Shown here one piece after another: positions 25,878 to 37,404 of a stretch of DNA of 64,000 nt. This DNA comes from Dryomyza anilis (Eukaryota; Arthropoda; Insecta; Diptera; Dryomyzidae): positions 8,559,852 to 8,623,851 of the forward strand of contig OX638136.1 of assembly GCA_951804985.1 (NCBI GenBank), given 5' to 3'. The notes under the pieces are model-generated. The model was not told where the DNA came from and did no database searches. It saw nothing but the letters and a program-made list of their open reading frames with translations. A program made the position numbers and the translations under genes. Position 1 is the stretch's first letter, and every line of letters starts with the position of its first letter.

Positions 25878-27096
25878 ATGGAGCACAAACAAACGAAGAA
25901 TAACAAAAGAGCAGAAAATGTATTTAGTTCAGTATATGGAGGAACATAGAGAGTTTGCCCACGAAAGGTAAGTTTTGAAATAATAGTTGATTAAAATATT
26001 TTGATAGGACAATTTTTAGTTTTTATTGGTGTTGAACATTGCAACAGCAATTGTCAGTATATAAATTGTAGACAAAATTGTGTTACGATTGTTGTTGGTT
26101 TTAGCTAACATAGAAAACATTATATTTTTAACATTATGTTTTCAACGACTCGGGAGTTCACAGTTTGGCGGAGCAATGGTCATCATTGGCTATATCGCTC
26201 AATGCAGTTGGCGGTACCCTAAAGGATGCAGAGGGCATGGATCAACATTAGGTTACTATAAACATTATTAGTATATAATAATTTCAATAACGGTTTAAAA
26301 ACACTATCACGGTATCATAAAAGTGTGGTTCAACCCGTATGAATTTTTTTATATTTTGGCTGTTATCCGTTATACCCACCGGGTGTTTTTCGATTTTTGG
26401 ACGTTCAATTTTATTTTGTCTTCGATTTGTTAAGGGATGATACAAATTTAATTTTTTAGGAGTAAAGCGATGCAGAAATCTCAAGATTTAAAAAATATTT
26501 TGGAGAGATCAGGGATTAATTCTTCTGTGCCAAACCAACGACTGCTCACTGAACTAGACGAAAGAGTTATCGGTGTAATGACGACAATAGCTGTCTTGTA
26601 TACACAATTTTATTAAAAAAAATATTTATTGAAATTTTAGAGGAACATTGGATTAGTCCCTACAGCTAATGTTTTTTTACGGGACCAAGAAGATGACGAG
26701 AATGAGGTAAGTTTTTACTCTATATATAATAAAATCTTGAAGTATACAGTTGATGTAACAGTCACAAATGAAGTTCGTGCCGATACTCCGAATATAAATA
26801 GTCCAACTCCTCCTACACCTCCACCATATATTCCACGTCAAGCTGAAAAGCGAAGAAAAATGCCCACACTGGAGGAAAGTAATTTCAAATTACTCAAATT
26901 GGAAGAACAAAATTAATGTGAAAGACAAAACCGCAATGCACTTCTTAAAACGTAGATCAATCTAATGGAACAAAAAAACAAAATTCTGCTAGAACGGAAC
27001 GCTATTATGGAAAAAGCTAATAATATTGAAGCAGACAAGGTGGCTGCTATTAAAGTTCTCATAAGTGCTTTCACTCAAAGTTCCAACAATATATAA
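25878..27096 (+). pseudogene. Harbinger Myb/SANT-like protein, A5 copy
   Basis: Exon 1 has its donor but a 5-bp deletion just after ATGGAG shifts the frame. Further damage: altered sequence before exon 2 (about 26130), loss of 'GTTGGCCAAGAAG' near 26597, loss of an intron segment near 26740, and in-frame stops created in the coiled-coil exon (near 26914 and 26953). Confidence 0.7.
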
Positions 27097-27216
27097 AAAA
27101 AGAAGAAACCACATATTAAATGTAAAGTTTACAAATTAAAATAAAATTTATAATGACTAAAAATGAATATATAAATGAAATTAAACTAAAAGTAGACTTA
27201 ACATTAAACTATATCT

Positions 27217-28707
27217 TCAAATATAAATCAATTTATAAATAATATAATATAACATTTTTATTAATTGAAATAGTCTTGCAGTCATGCCTTCCGTTTGGAT
27301 GTTTTTATTTACATTCAAATCTTCAAAAATTACATTCTCATCATTCATAATATCATCATTTTCTTCAATATTGTATATGCCATTAACAATCATGATGTTG
27401 TGTAAAATAATACATGAATTTATTATTTTACCTGCTGTGATAGGATCATATGATAGAATCCTTTCACGCGACTTAAGTACGCCGAAACACCGTTCCACAC
27501 AATTTCTGACTTTTCTATGTTGTCTGTTATAGTTTTATTTTGCAGAAGATAAATTATTTCCTTGTATAGGTGTCATTATAATTGGTAACTGCGGATAACC
27601 ACTATCTCCTGTAATACAATTTTAAAATAACTTTACATTTAAATTAAAAGAGTTTTTACTTAAGAGCCAGAAATTTCGACCTCCGTTTTCGAATCTATTC
27701 TCCAACAGCACTTTTAAAGCACTGGCTCTCCAAACGCAGTGCCACCGAAACGGTTGTTGCAATCTAATATTTTCAAATCGTAATCACATACCTGAAAAAG
27801 TAATAATAAATCCGAGATCACTAACATAGTTACTGTAATGTGTTTAAAATATATGTTTTAATTAAGTGGTAAGCGATTTATTTATGTTTTAAACCTTAGT
27901 ACCGCTTAATAAAAATCGGAAACAAAACAATATTTAAAATCGATACCAATTTTGTGTGTATGTGCTGTGTCGTTTTTTAAGTATGGTAAAAAAAACATTT
28001 TCATACCACTTGCACATTGATAGAGTGACCTCCCTTTCTGCAAAGATATAAATGTTCAATATCTTTATGCGGTGCTTTAATATTAACGTGCGATCCGTCA
28101 ATTGCTCCTAATACTCCAGGGAAACCAAACTTTTGATAGAATCTGTAAAAGGGCATTCATTTGTCCCAGAACCATTTGTATTTCAGTAATTACTTTTCTT
28201 TAGTCGATAAAATTTCTTGACCAGTTGATGGAAATTTAACATACTTAGATAATAAGTGCCGATCTAATATGTCTGAAACTTCCTTAACACATCGACTAAC
28301 GCTAGTCTGTGATACGTTAAGCACAAAATCTTGTCCAACTGACCGCTGATAACTACCTAAAAGAAAATTATATATCAATGCATTGGATAAGTAGTTTCAT
28401 TATAATATTTCATACCTTGTAATATTTCATAATATTTCTTACCTTGTGCAAAAAATCTAAAAGCCACAAGAATTCTCAGCTTTTTTGAAAGGCCACCGTT
28501 TATTTTACTTGGCCGCATATATTCACTTATTTCTCCTATTATTTGCAAACAAATCCTTTTTGGTATTCGAAATAATTCAATGAATCTTTCATCCGGCATA
28601 TCAAATGAATCCGTTGCCTGCCGCAAAATTCTTCTCCTACTGCGCAGCTTGTTTCGCATGGATCTTTGGTAGCCGAGTGAATTCATAATCAAATCCATTG
28701 AATTCAT
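27217..28707 (-). pseudogene. Harbinger DDE transposase, A5 copy
   Basis: Exon plan, exon-4 frameshift and 18-bp deletion as in A3, including the A3 change near the exon-5 start. Confidence 0.78.
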
Positions 28708-29536
28708 TAATCAAATTCATTTTTAAATGCGAAAACACTATTTAATTGCACAAAATTGACACATAAATAAATTGCAAATGACATTTATTTGACATTTCAA
28801 TCTCGAAAACAGCGCCCCAAGCAACGAGTAGCTCAATCAAAATTTATAGCTAAGAGAATTGAAAGTCAGAATCGCATTTTAGGAAATTCTCCTAAGAACT
28901 CGACGAAGCAATTTTTTTAGCATTTAGGAGATAAAATCTAAGCATTAGCTTCGAGAAAGTTGGAATCGACCTACTGGCCGCTCTGTAACTTTTTACAGTA
29001 TTTTTTTTCTCACCTATCTATCTGTTAATTTGGAATATAAATATTAGACATGACGTTTTAATAATTATCCATATTAGCTATTCTACATTTTAAATTTCAA
29101 AATTAAAATCAATTCTATTATTTTTCCGTTAGACTACAACCAATTACGACTGGATATGCAAAGAAATTATACAACAAATAAGTTGAAAAAAATACGATAT
29201 TAATTATTTTGAATAAATAAATTTTTAAAATTAATAAATAAATACAATTTAATAAAATAATAAAACTTATAGCCGTATTCTGGCATTTTCATGACAAAGT
29301 CTAGTCATTGAAATTTGTCATAACTTCTAATAAATAATTGTTACTGTATTCTACTTTAAACGTAACAAATTTAAACTCAACTCAGTGCCCCAGACAAAAA
29401 ATATGCATGGAAACTGGTATTATAGTAGTAGTTTTGAGGAAAACTCACAGAAATATGGTAGGAAATACACATTGCATAGCAGGCATTTTGAATTTATGAA
29501 AACAGTCAGGCTTTCTATATCACCTTTTACGCAGGA

Positions 29537-30765
29537 AACTGATATGTGTAAGTGAGCCCCTAGCAGGCAAAAGCATTTTGTGTAAGTTTCGGTTTTGAAG
29601 TTTTGAAAAGTATCTTTATAGCTAGAATATGGAAGGGAAATTTAGCCTACCTGTAGCAGGCAAACACATTGTATAGGAATTTTGATTTGAAATTTTAAAA
29701 AAATTTTAAAAATCATTTTAATAGTATTCAACTGAAAGGGAAAGGTAGACTGCGAGTAGCAGGCAAACACATTCAGCCTTATCGTGAATATAATTCCTCG
29801 GGGAATTTTTACACTTGGTGGAAAATAGGTATCGTGAACAATATTCAAAAAGGGAAAAAATGTTTCCCTAAAAAAACTACGAATCATGAACAACATTTTG
29901 GAAGAAAAATTAACCCTGTTTGGCCGAAAAAATTCCTCCACTTTTTCATCGGGGAAAAGAATTAATTAAAAACAAAACACACTTTAATTAACTATACTTT
30001 TATTTATAATATGTTAACAAATATATATGGATAACACCAACATTATTTAAATAAAAGTTATTTACATATTTCTGCACAAATAAATTACATATATATTCAA
30101 TTACTGCAAAAACTTCACCGGCTGGGGAATATCTTAATTTTTTTTAACTCTTGAAAAATTAACGCAATCTAATCATAACATTTTCTTAAATGAAAAACTA
30201 CAATCAAGAGTAATTTTATATACTTTTAATTGCAGTTTAATATAATTTTAATAACAATATTTATTTTCACAACACAACGCAATTTTATCCATCAAAACAC
30301 TGTTTGACATTTGGCAAAACAGCAGATTTTGCGTTGCCTGGTGTTCAGTTCTAATTGAAAATTAAACTTTTATTGAGTTAAAAAATGTGAAATTTGTGCA
30401 TAAAAGTATAGTTAACTGCAAATAATAAAGAAATGTATACATTTTTTATATCTGAACTATTATTTTAAAACTTTATTATCAGAAATGATAAAGATAACCA
30501 AAAAAACGCATTAAATAAAAATCTGGCCATATTGTAAAACTGCATTCGAATTTCGAACAAAATTCCGGAGGAATTGCTGTTTCTGGGAGATTGACGATAC
30601 CAAAAAATTTTACCTGGAAACAAAAAATTCCGAGGGAGTAGAATATTCCCCAAGTCTTCACGATAAGGCTGATTGTATAGAATTTCTGTTTTAAAATTTT
30701 AAAAGCTTGATCAACAAGTTGTCGATAGAAAATGTTGTTTACAATAGCTGCGTTTTTTTCATAGG
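29537..30765. repeat. Truncated array unit A6
   Basis: Starts like the other A units but breaks off at 'GCGTTTTTTTCATAG' (about 30750-30765), where A units normally continue 'ATTCGATATGTGG'. It therefore has no LINE or Harbinger. Confidence 0.85.
29774..30671. mobile_element. MITE copy in A6
   Basis: 898 bp with both TIRs and ATT flanks; the last complete MITE before the type A to type B junction. Confidence 0.65.
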
Positions 30766-31087
30766 ATAGGAATTTTGATTTGAAATTTTAAAAAACATTT
30801 TAATAGTAGGGAACTGAAAGGGAAGGTAGCCTGCTAGTATCAGGCAGAAACATTCTATAGGAATTTCTGTTTTGAAATTTTAAAAATCATTTTAATAGCA
30901 TGTAACTGAAAGTGAAAGGTAGACTGCGATTAGCAGGCTAAAACATTCAGCCTTATCGTGAATAGAAACTTCAAAAACTTCACCGGCTGGGGAATATCTT
31001 AATTTTTTTTTTTAACTCTTGAAAATTAACGGAATCTAATCACAACATTTTCTTAAATGAAAAACTACCATCAAGAGTCATTTTATA
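30766..31087. repeat. Start of first type B unit, left of the Polinton
   Basis: Resumes inside the subrepeat block ('GATAGGAATTTTGATTTG') and matches 52415-52740 closely, including the shortened MITE start (30948). It is cut by the Polinton at the TTTATA site. Confidence 0.85.
31082..31087. repeat. Polinton target-site duplication, left copy (TTTATA)
   Basis: TTTATA immediately before the terminal AGTAGTATAG. The matching copy is 48833-48838. The paralogous empty site at 52733-52745 reads CATTTTATATACTTTT with one TTTATA. Confidence 0.93.
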
Positions 31088-31280
31088 AGTAGTATAGATA
31101 GGGGACCCCCTCGCATCTGGCCCCCAACTTCCAATTGGATCCAATTGGATCCAATTGGAAGTTGGAGAATCTAGTTGGATTCTACTGGGCTTCTAACTGT
31201 GATATCCAATTCAATTGTAGACCTAAAGAGCGCCGCAGGCAAAAAAGAGCGCCGCAGGCAGTAGTATAGATAGGGGACCC
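31088..31280. repeat. Duplicated element tip, left end
   Basis: The tip AGTAGTATAGATAGGGGACC occurs at 31088 and again at 31260. In between lie CCAATTGGATCC palindromes and two copies of 'AAAGAGCGCCGCAGGCA'. The right end has three tips instead of two. Confidence 0.88.
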
Positions 31281-31393
31281 CTGATTCTTCTATCATAGGC
31301 CCTTTGGCAAAAAGAGCGCCAAGCTACGTTTAATCGCAGTTTATGCAAATACTTGCTGGAATTCCTATTGGAATACTTGTTAGAATACTTGCT

Positions 31394-31660
31394 GGAATTC
31401 CTATTAGAATAATTTTGGGATTACTAGTTGGAATTCATGTTGGTATTTTTATATACTTGCTGGAATTCCTATTAGAATAATTTTGGGATTACTAGTTGGA
31501 ATTCATGTTGGTATTTTTATATACTTGCTGGAATTCCTATTAGAATAATTTTGGGATTACTAGTTGGAATTCATGTTGGTATTTTTATATACTTGCTGGA
31601 ATTCCTATTAGAATAATTTTGGGATTACTAGTTGGAATTCATGTTGGTATTTTTATTTTG
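31394..31660. repeat. 68-bp tandem repeat in left TIR (about 4 copies)
   Basis: 'TTACTAGTTGGAATTCATG' recurs at 31421, 31489, 31557 and 31625, an exact 68-bp period. The right TIR has three copies. Confidence 0.92.
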
Positions 31661-31764
31661 CTGTTGTTGGTATCATGTAATGTATGGGATCAGTTTTATA
31701 GACTAGTATCATACAGTTTTCGATTGAAGAATACATGCTTCAGGTTCAGGTATAAGCATTGGGT

Positions 31765-31924
31765 GGGATCAGTGTTTTGGCGAGAGTCTACAAATGATCG
31801 GAGAGGGATCAGTGTTTTTGCGAGAGTCTGCAAATGATCGGAGAGGGATCAGTGTTTTTGCGAGAGCCTGCAAATGCTCGGAGAGGGATCAGTATTTTTG
31901 CGAGAGTCTGCAAGAGATGCAGAG
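31765..31924. repeat. 40-bp tandem repeat in left TIR (4 copies)
   Basis: 'GGGATCAGTGTTTTTGCGAG' recurs at 31765, 31805, 31845 and 31885 with few changes. Confidence 0.92.
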
Positions 31925-32068
31925 AAAAAAATTCATGTATACGTAGCGCAGGTACTGGAAGATTGTGGGATATTTTTTATGTTGACCTTTTTAATTATAT
32001 CAGAGGGTGGGATCGTTTTTTTTTATATTACCATTTTTAGTTAGAACAAAGGTTCATGCAACCGTAAT

Positions 32069-32810
32069 AAAAAAATGGGATAGTTTTTTATATTGACCTT
32101 TTTTAGTTAGAACAAAGGTAAAAGCAACCGTCATAAAATTTCTAGTTTATGACGTCATTAAAAAAGATAATAAAAAGGTTTTCTATTGATTTTTCTATTG
32201 ATCGTTTTCAAGAACAAACATGATCCTTGAACCTGTCATAAAATGTCCGAAACTGAACTGTCAATTTAATGTGAACGTGTCTGTCGCAGTGTGGGATCGT
32301 TTTTATATTGACCTTTTTTAGTTATTACAATAGAACAAAGGTAAATGCAACCGTCATAAAATTTCTAGTTTATGACGTTATTAAAAAAGATAATAAAAAG
32401 GTTTTCTATTGATTTTTCTATTGATCGTTTTCAAGAACAAACGTGATCCTTGAACCTGTCATAAAATGTCCGAAACTGAACTGTCAATTTAATGTGAACG
32501 TGTCTGTCGCAGTGTGGGATCGTTTTTATATTGACCTTTTTTAGTTATTACAATAGAACAAAGGTAAATGCAACCGTCATAAAATTTCTAGTTTATGACG
32601 TCATTAAAAAAGATAATAAAAAGGTTTTCTATTGATTTTTCTATTGATCGTTTTCAAGAACAAACGTGATCCTTGAACCTGTCATAAAATGTCCGAAACT
32701 GAACTGTCAATTTAATGTGAACGTGTCTGTCGCAGTGTGGGATCGTTTTTATATTGACCTTTTTTAGTTATTACAATAGAACAAAGGTAAATGCAACCAT
32801 CATAAAATTG
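32069..32810. repeat. 223-bp tandem repeat in left TIR
   Basis: Units start with 'GTGGGATCGTTTTTATATTG' at 32291, 32514 and 32737, spacing 223 bp, with a diverged partial unit before them. Each unit contains 'TATGACGTCATTA', a perfect CRE-like TGACGTCA core in most copies; one copy reads TGACGTTA. Confidence 0.9.
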
Positions 32811-32985
32811 TTATTGAATGGTTTTTGTTTTTTTTTAATTTAGGGTTGAGATCATTTTCGATAAAATACATAATCCTTGGAAATTCTGAAATGTCCGAGT
32901 TCGATTAGATTTTCTTTCTTTTGGAATCAGTTACAAATCGCTCCTCCGCGTAACGTGTGCCTTGAGTAAATTGTTTGTAAAATTT

Positions 32986-32994
32986 TATATAAAG
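32986..32994 (+). promoter_or_regulatory. TATA box of the TIR-borne promoter, left
   Basis: TATATAAAG 114 bp before the first ATG of the polymerase gene. It is duplicated in mirror image at about 46810-46818 before the 368-aa gene. No canonical TCAGT initiator is seen 30 bp downstream. Confidence 0.5.
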
Positions 32995-33107
32995 TTTAAA
33001 TAAAGTGTTAAAAAAAATTATTGTTTAAATCGAATTAAAAAAATAAAATATAGTTCATCAACTTTTTTTTGTTAAATTTAAAACAAAACCAAAAAAACAA
33101 TACAAAC

Positions 33108-36100
33108 ATGTTCCTGTGTAATAAGTGTAAAGAAATCTTCAATATATTTTTAAAAGCGAAGCATGAATCCGAATGCAATGGCGAGAAATTGGCATTCAGG
33201 GACTATGACGCTCGCAGGGCAGCAGCAGCACCTAGCAGCCACCATGCAGCACCAAGCATACATCATGCAGTAGTATCTATCAGACAACAAGCTGCACCAA
33301 GCATGCATCATGCAGCCGCACCAACAAGACTCCAAGCAGCACCAAGCAGGCTACAAAATTCAAGCATTATAAGTATCTCTGATGATGAAGATGAAATTAG
33401 ATGCAACCAACCATCATCATCTAATATAAATAAGAGAAATGCTGCTCCACTTGCTAACCAACCCAAAAGGAGAAGAATAATATTTGAGGACAAATATTGC
33501 TCTATTTGTCACATTAGCATTCCGGTGAATCGTTTTAAAATGCATTTAAGGACGAATGCTCATAAGGAGAAAGCTGCAACATTTATTAGTGAAAATGTTT
33601 TTCTAATATCACCCCGTAATAACAGGGTATGCCGTCATTATAAAATTGTCAGCAATTTAAAAAATGAAATTTGCGTTGAAAAATTTTATAATGATTTGAA
33701 AGGCTTTTTAAAAAATATTGTGCAAACTAATATTATTGAGTTTGAATCAATAAAAATGAATGTGGTTCTATATGGAGAATATGTCAAAACCAATAATGAA
33801 GAAATGGTTATGACATTAAAACATTTCTCAATTCCGTTTGTATGCATATATAATATAGACGAAATTGATTCAGTGTTAAATGCATTTTTGGATCAATTAA
33901 TTAAACAGACCAGTGAATTTCAGGAGAAGGACAGCGGATGGGCTATAGCAGAATTTAAATTCTTAGAATCCAAAATTCTGAAATTGCAACACATACCAGT
34001 AGGATCGTATATTTCTTTACCAGCTGACATAAATGCAAAAGCAGCAACAACAAATGTAAAAAATGATGATGTGTACTGCTTTAAATGGGCTGTACTCGCC
34101 GCAATAGCTAGCAAAGTTGACCGGCCAGAAAGAATGTGTAATTTAATTAATCCACAGTATTATAAAATCAATGATATAAGCTCCGATAAAATTCGATATA
34201 GAGGTTTTATCATTGATTTTTCAGATATGAATTTTCCAACAATGACAAAGGATATTCAAATATTTGAAAAAAACAATACACAATTTAGTATAAATGTGTA
34301 TGAAATCAAAGATAAATCTGGGATTAAGGAACGTAAATCTGAAATAATTGGACCATCTAGAGCCACTAAAGCTGTGCGAAGTTTCCATATAAATTTGTTG
34401 ATGATTCAAAATAATGAGTCAACTATTTTTCATTATTGTCTCATAAGAGAAATGGAACGACTCATTAAAAAACAATTTACACGAAGTCATAAAGCCGGAC
34501 AATTTTGTGATTTTTGCTTGAGCTATTATTTCACTGATTCCAAAAAACACAACCAAAAAGAATGTGGAAAAGTGTCAGCAAGATTTCCTGAATATGGAAC
34601 TGTTGTGAAATTTCAGCGGTTTGAAAAACAAATGTCTCCTCCGGTAGTAGTATATGCGGATATGGAAGCAGTGTTGGTACCTTATCACAACACTATGCCA
34701 AGCACTGAGAACCCATCTACAACAAAAGTACAACAACATCAAGCCTGTGCGGTTTCCTTTTACGTATGTCATACATTTAATTCAGAATTAAATGAACGTT
34801 TTACATATGAAGGTAATTAAAATATAATATAAAAATTAAAAAGAACTGTCATTTAACTATTCCATTTTTTTTTTCTAGGAAAGGATTGCGTCGAAAAATT
34901 CATCGATGGATTAGAAAGTAAACTGAATATTCTCCATCAAAAATATTGGATAAAACCAGCTCAGGAGCAGTGCAATCTTTCGCCCCTTGATGAAATGTAT
35001 CAGGATCTGGCTGAATGTTGTGCGTGCGAGAAGTAAATACAAGATGCTGAACGACGGACATTTTACAATTTTTTTACTGGTGAATACGTGGGACCAATTC
35101 ATGAAAAATGTAAGAAAACCTTTAATTTTAGATATCCTTTTTTTCCTGTTATTTTTCATAATTTATCACGTTATGATATACATTTATTTATTAAAAAATT
35201 GGGTGGTAATTTAAAAGCTATCCCATGTAATAAAGAATTGTATATTGCAATAACAAAAAAAATTATGGATGGGAAAAATCTTAGATTTAATATTAATTTT
35301 ATAGATTCAAATAGGTTTCTAAATTCTAGTTTAGAAAAATTAGCCTCATATATGAATAAAGAAAATTTTAAATTGTTAAAACATGAGCATGCTAATGTAG
35401 ATAAATTTGATCTTTTGAGGAGGAAGGGGGTATTTCCTTATGACTATTTGAGTTGTTTTGACGTTTTAGATGACATCACTTTGCCTACAATAGACAAATT
35501 TTATAATTCATTAGACGACAGGGCGTGTACTAATGAAGACTATGCATTCGCTCAAAAAGTGTGGAATACATTTAACTGTAAGACGTTACGAGAATATATG
35601 CTATTATATTTGGAAAGTGATGTACTGATCTTAGCAGATGTTTTTGAAAACTTTAGAAACATATGTAAAAAAAATTATAATTTAGATCCGTGCAATTATG
35701 TCACAGCTCCTTCTCTGTCTTGGGACGCAATGCTAAAGCTAACAAAGGTAGAATTAGAATTAATTAGCGATGTTGAAATTCACAATTTTCTAAAAGTAGG
35801 AGTGCGTGGCGGTTTAACTCAATGCACTCACAGAATTTCAAAAGCTAATAATAAATATTTGACAGCTGAATTTAACACCAGTAAAAAAGAAAATTATTTG
35901 GCCTATGTAGATGCGAATAATTTATATGGATGGGCAATGTCGCAAAAACTCCCACTCTCTGATTTTAAATTTTTGACAGACACAGAAATTGCAGAAATAG
36001 ATTTTTATACACTATCTTGTAATGATTCTAATGGATATATACTAGAAGTAGATCTAGTATATCCCAATTACATTCATGATAGTCATAATTGCTTACCGTT

Positions 36101-37142
36101 TTGTCCGGAAAATAAAATTCCCATCGGAGGAAAAAACAATAAACTAATTGCCGACCTTCACGATAAAGAAAAATATATAATTCATCTAAAAAACTTGCAA
36201 TTATGTTTACAACATGGATTAATTTTGAAGAAAATTCATCGTGTTTTAACATTTAAACAAAGTTCGTGGTTGGAACCGTACATCAACTTAAATACAAAAA
36301 AAAGAAAGACCGCTAGTAATGAATTTGAGAAAAATTTCTATAAATTAATGAATAACGCGGTGTATGGAAAAACTATGGAAAATGTTGAAAAGCGAAGGGA
36401 TGTTAAATTACTAACGCATTATCAAAATCGACAAAATTCTGAGGGGTATAGACAGCTTATAGCTAAGTCAAATTTTCATAGTATTGAAATTTTTAGTGAT
36501 GAATTAGTCGGAATTGAGTTGACAAAATTAGAGATCTGTTACGACAAACCAATTTATGTAGGCGTAGTGGTTTTAGAACTTTCAAAGTGGCTGATGTATG
36601 ATTTTTATTATAATTTTTTGAAGAATAAAAGTAAAAACATCGAAGCCATATATATGGATACAGATAGTTTTGTGCTATCATCTTCTGATGATATTTACGA
36701 TATAATAAAATCAAATCCATTGCATTTCGATACATCAGACTACAATGAAAATAATCAGTTCAATATTAAGCCTCAAAATAAAAAAGTTTTGGGTCTAATG
36801 AAAGATGAAAATGCTGGTCGGATAATGACTGACTTCGCAGGATTGAAAGCAAAGGCATATGCGTACATAGTTGAAGACGAAACTGTTAAAAAGTTAAAAG
36901 GTGTTAAAAATTCAATAGTAAGAAATATTGACTATAGCGACTATGTAGAGTGTATTAGAACCAAAAAAACATTCTATGGGCAACAGAGGGTTATTAGAAG
37001 TAGATCTCATCAGCTTTATACAGAAATATCTAATAAAATCAGCCTTAATTACAAAGACGATAAACGGTATATATTACCTGATGGAATATCTACATTAGCA
37101 TGGGGTCACTACAAAATATCCGATACTTTAAATTCTATGTAA
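33108..37142 (+). pseudogene. POLB: Protein-primed type B DNA polymerase, one in-frame stop
   Basis: Replicates the element. The start is the ATG at 33108; the frame is open slightly further upstream but only from a TTG. Exon 1 (33108-34812) encodes a Cys/His motif (CNKCKEIF...HESEC), Ala/His-rich repeats, an acidic SIM-like stretch, a C2H2-like finger (CSICHISIP...H), a second CxxC motif (FCDFC) and the Exo I motif YADMEA (D518, E520). A 66-nt intron (34813-34878) follows. Exon 2 has the FTGEY...GP.H..C region, the Exo II-like FHNLSRYD, YLESDV, the palm motifs DANNLYGWAM (about 35910-35940) and NNAVYGKTMEN (about 36350), DTDS at 36657-36668 and a complete C-terminus. A TAA at 35034-35036 interrupts exon 2 in frame; everything on both sides is well preserved, so the lesion is recent, an error, or spliced out. 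The first 123 residues lie in the TIR. Confidence 0.92.
34813..34878 (+). other. Intron in the DNA polymerase gene (66 nt)
   Basis: The donor follows GAAG at 34812 (GGTAATT) and the acceptor is TTTTCTAG at 34871-34878. Joining restores a glycine codon and the reading frame. The unspliced frame meets a stop at 34818. Size and consensus fit insect introns. Confidence 0.8.
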
Positions 37143-37147
37143 ATAAC

Positions 37148-37150
<3 letters not shown>

Positions 37151-37193
<43 letters not shown>
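37151..37193. repeat. (TA)n microsatellite after the polymerase gene
   Basis: About 21 uninterrupted TA dinucleotides starting 9 bp after the polymerase stop; AT-rich 3' region continues to 37404. Confidence 0.95.
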
Positions 37194-37196
<3 letters not shown>

Positions 37197-37404
37197 TATA
37201 ATTGTATAACTATATAAATAAGAAATATTTTTAATTAAATATACGTCCATATCCGTTTTTGTAAATTATATTTGTACTATTTTATTGATGACAATATACA
37301 TTTAATAAAAAACCAAAATAAAATAAAACAAAAAAGTGTTGTTTTTTTTATATATTTATTTCACAGGTGGTGGATTCAAATGAAAAAAAGAAATAATTTG
37401 TTTT

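Larger units (their letters stand above)
25517..28971. mobile_element. PIF/Harbinger transposon in A5 (most decayed)
   Basis: Length 3455 bp. The plus-strand half has several private deletions; the minus-strand transposase half is almost identical to A3. Confidence 0.85.
22841..29536. repeat. Tandem array unit A5 (6696 bp)
   Basis: Same layout. It has the doubled 'GATCAACAAGTTGT' segment (23960-24050) like A1 and A2, a shorter MITE, and the most decayed Myb-like gene. Spacer 28972-29536 has no gene. Confidence 0.92.
31088..33477. repeat. Left terminal inverted repeat of the Polinton (2390 bp)
   Basis: Matches 46327-48832 in reverse complement until the triplet after 'AGGAGAAGAA', where left and right diverge inside two open reading frames. 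It contains, from the outside in: two copies of the element tip, 68-bp, 40-bp and 223-bp tandem repeats, a TATA box, a leader and the first 123 codons of the polymerase gene. The non-coding part 31088-33107 holds no gene; the short ORFs at 31619-32040 run through tandem repeats and are not credible. Confidence 0.93.

Noticed and set aside
31619..32040. Two ORFs (72 and 68 codons) in the left TIR, mirrored at 47764-48185
   Set aside because: They run through the 68-bp and 40-bp tandem repeats and partly start at non-ATG codons; no conserved features.
31394..32810. TIR tandem repeats as a CRISPR array
   Set aside because: Units abut without unique spacers, periods differ (68, 40, 223 bp) and the setting is eukaryotic.
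33069..33107. Upstream extension of the polymerase ORF to 33069
   Set aside because: The first codon there is TTG; the first ATG at 33108 is in frame and directly precedes the Cys/His motif. The same applies to 46735 versus 46696.
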